In this document: piece by piece, positions 21,852-22,085 of the stretch
How the letters are laid out: each line of letters begins with the position of its first letter
How positions within the stretch are numbered: the first letter of the stretch is position 1
Assembly: GCA_002420005.1 (NCBI GenBank)
Contig: DIHE01000127.1
Location: forward strand, 573 to 22,657
Direction of reading: 5' to 3'
Source: Holophagales bacterium UBA5704
Lineage (GTDB): Bacteria; Acidobacteriota; Thermoanaerobaculia; Multivoradales; UBA5704
DNA length: 22,085 nucleotides
The notes under the pieces: model-generated
Databases searched by the model: none
Told to the model about the DNA's origin: nothing
The model's input: the letters and a program-made list of their open reading frames with translations, nothing else
Translations under genes and position numbers: made by a program

Positions 21852-22085
21852 ATGATACACCGGGGCGCGCGGCCCGTTGAACAGAACGGAACGTCCGGTC
21901 CACGGAACGCCTGGTTCGTGAAACGAAACGGTCGGCTCGTTCAGCGCAACGCCCCGTTCGTTGAACGAAACGGCGCCCTCGTTCCACGGAACGCGCCTTC
22001 CGTCGAGCCGAACGGCCTGCTCGTTCCGCGAGACGCTGCGCTCGTTGAACGGAACGGCCGGCTCGTGAAACGAAACGGTCGGCTC
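21852..22085 (+). CDS. possible partial gene encoding a seven-residue repeat protein (uncertain)
   Basis: An ATG at 21852 opens a frame that stays free of stops to the window end (78 codons). It consists almost wholly of heptapeptide units of the form L/F-V-E/K/P/Q-R-N-G/A-x, for example LVERNGR and LVKRNGR. Between units the conserved residues use different synonymous codons (Val GTT/GTG/GTC, Arg CGG/CGA/CGC, Gly GGC/GGT/GGA, Ala GCT/GCG/GCC), as expected if this frame is translated. Against it: there is no good ribosome-binding site, the start lies only 7 bp from the opposite start of the Lon-domain gene so no room is left for promoters, and two minus-strand frames are also open. I do not recognise the protein. 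It may simply be a shadow of a non-coding array. Confidence 0.28.
   Translation, partial: MIHRGARPVEQNGTSGPRNAWFVKRNGRLVQRNAPFVERNGALVPRNAPSVEPNGLLVPRDAALVERNGRLVKRNGRL
21873..22085. repeat. 21-bp imperfect tandem repeat array with a dyad-symmetric core
   Basis: Ten consecutive units of exactly 21 bp begin at 21873, 21894, 21915, 21936, 21957, 21978, 21999, 22020, 22041 and 22062, and an eleventh starts at 22083 at the window edge. No unit is inserted or shortened. Each has a 14-bp core close to CGTTSMACGRAACG, with inverted CGTT/AACG half-sites; in the unit at 21978 the core CGTTCCACGGAACG has perfect 6-bp arms. Units are diverged from one another, except that those at 21915 and 22062 differ at one base. 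The period is both a multiple of three and two helical turns, so protein-coding and DNA-binding explanations are both open. Confidence 0.95.

Noticed and set aside
21873..22085. CRISPR array
   Set aside because: Units are directly adjacent with no spacers, are too short and too diverged, and no cas gene is present.

Overview
The window is strongly GC-rich chromosomal DNA packed with housekeeping and metabolic genes. Several traits together suggest Acidobacteriota, possibly a Thermoanaerobaculia-like lineage: a large TonB-dependent receptor with an N-terminal carboxypeptidase-regulatory-like domain, a periplasmic HAO-like octaheme cytochrome, an archaeal/fungal-type aspartate-semialdehyde dehydrogenase inside a dap cluster, and a TPR-only protein. 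This assignment is an inference. No tRNA, rRNA, transposase, integrase or CRISPR array was seen.

Left block (1-6252, minus strand): a lysine/diaminopimelate operon read right to left as dapE-like, asd, lysC, dapB, dapA, dapD. Most junctions overlap or are very short (TGATG, ATGA, 20 nt, GTGA). The exception is asd-lysC, which contains a palindromic REP-doublet element (4069-4189). A second copy, in opposite orientation, lies just after dapD (7-140), so lysC-dapB-dapA-dapD is bracketed by the pair. The genes lead from aspartate to LL-diaminopimelate by the succinylase route; dapC and dapF are not in the window.

Middle block (6253-12036, minus strand): a TPR protein, a secreted metal-dependent amidohydrolase and asnB lie close together. 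After a short gap comes an eight-heme HAO-like cytochrome preceded by a Crp/Fnr-type palindrome. The gap between the cytochrome and dapE holds two facing arrays of a 9-bp repeat.

Plus-strand block (12248-16632): a tight run of manC (GDP-mannose supply), trmB (tRNA m7G46 methylation), an MdlA/YheI-like ABC exporter half without its partner, and a TIGR01777-type NAD(P)-binding epimerase.

Right block (16633-21860, minus strand): a TonB-dependent receptor with its own promoter and terminator, then a two-gene unit encoding a Lon N-terminal-domain protein and an HD-superfamily phosphohydrolase.

Window end (21873-22085): ten imperfect tandem copies of a 21-bp unit with a dyad-symmetric core, running off the edge. 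It is open in three of six frames and begins a few bases from the start of the Lon-domain gene. It is the least explained structure here.
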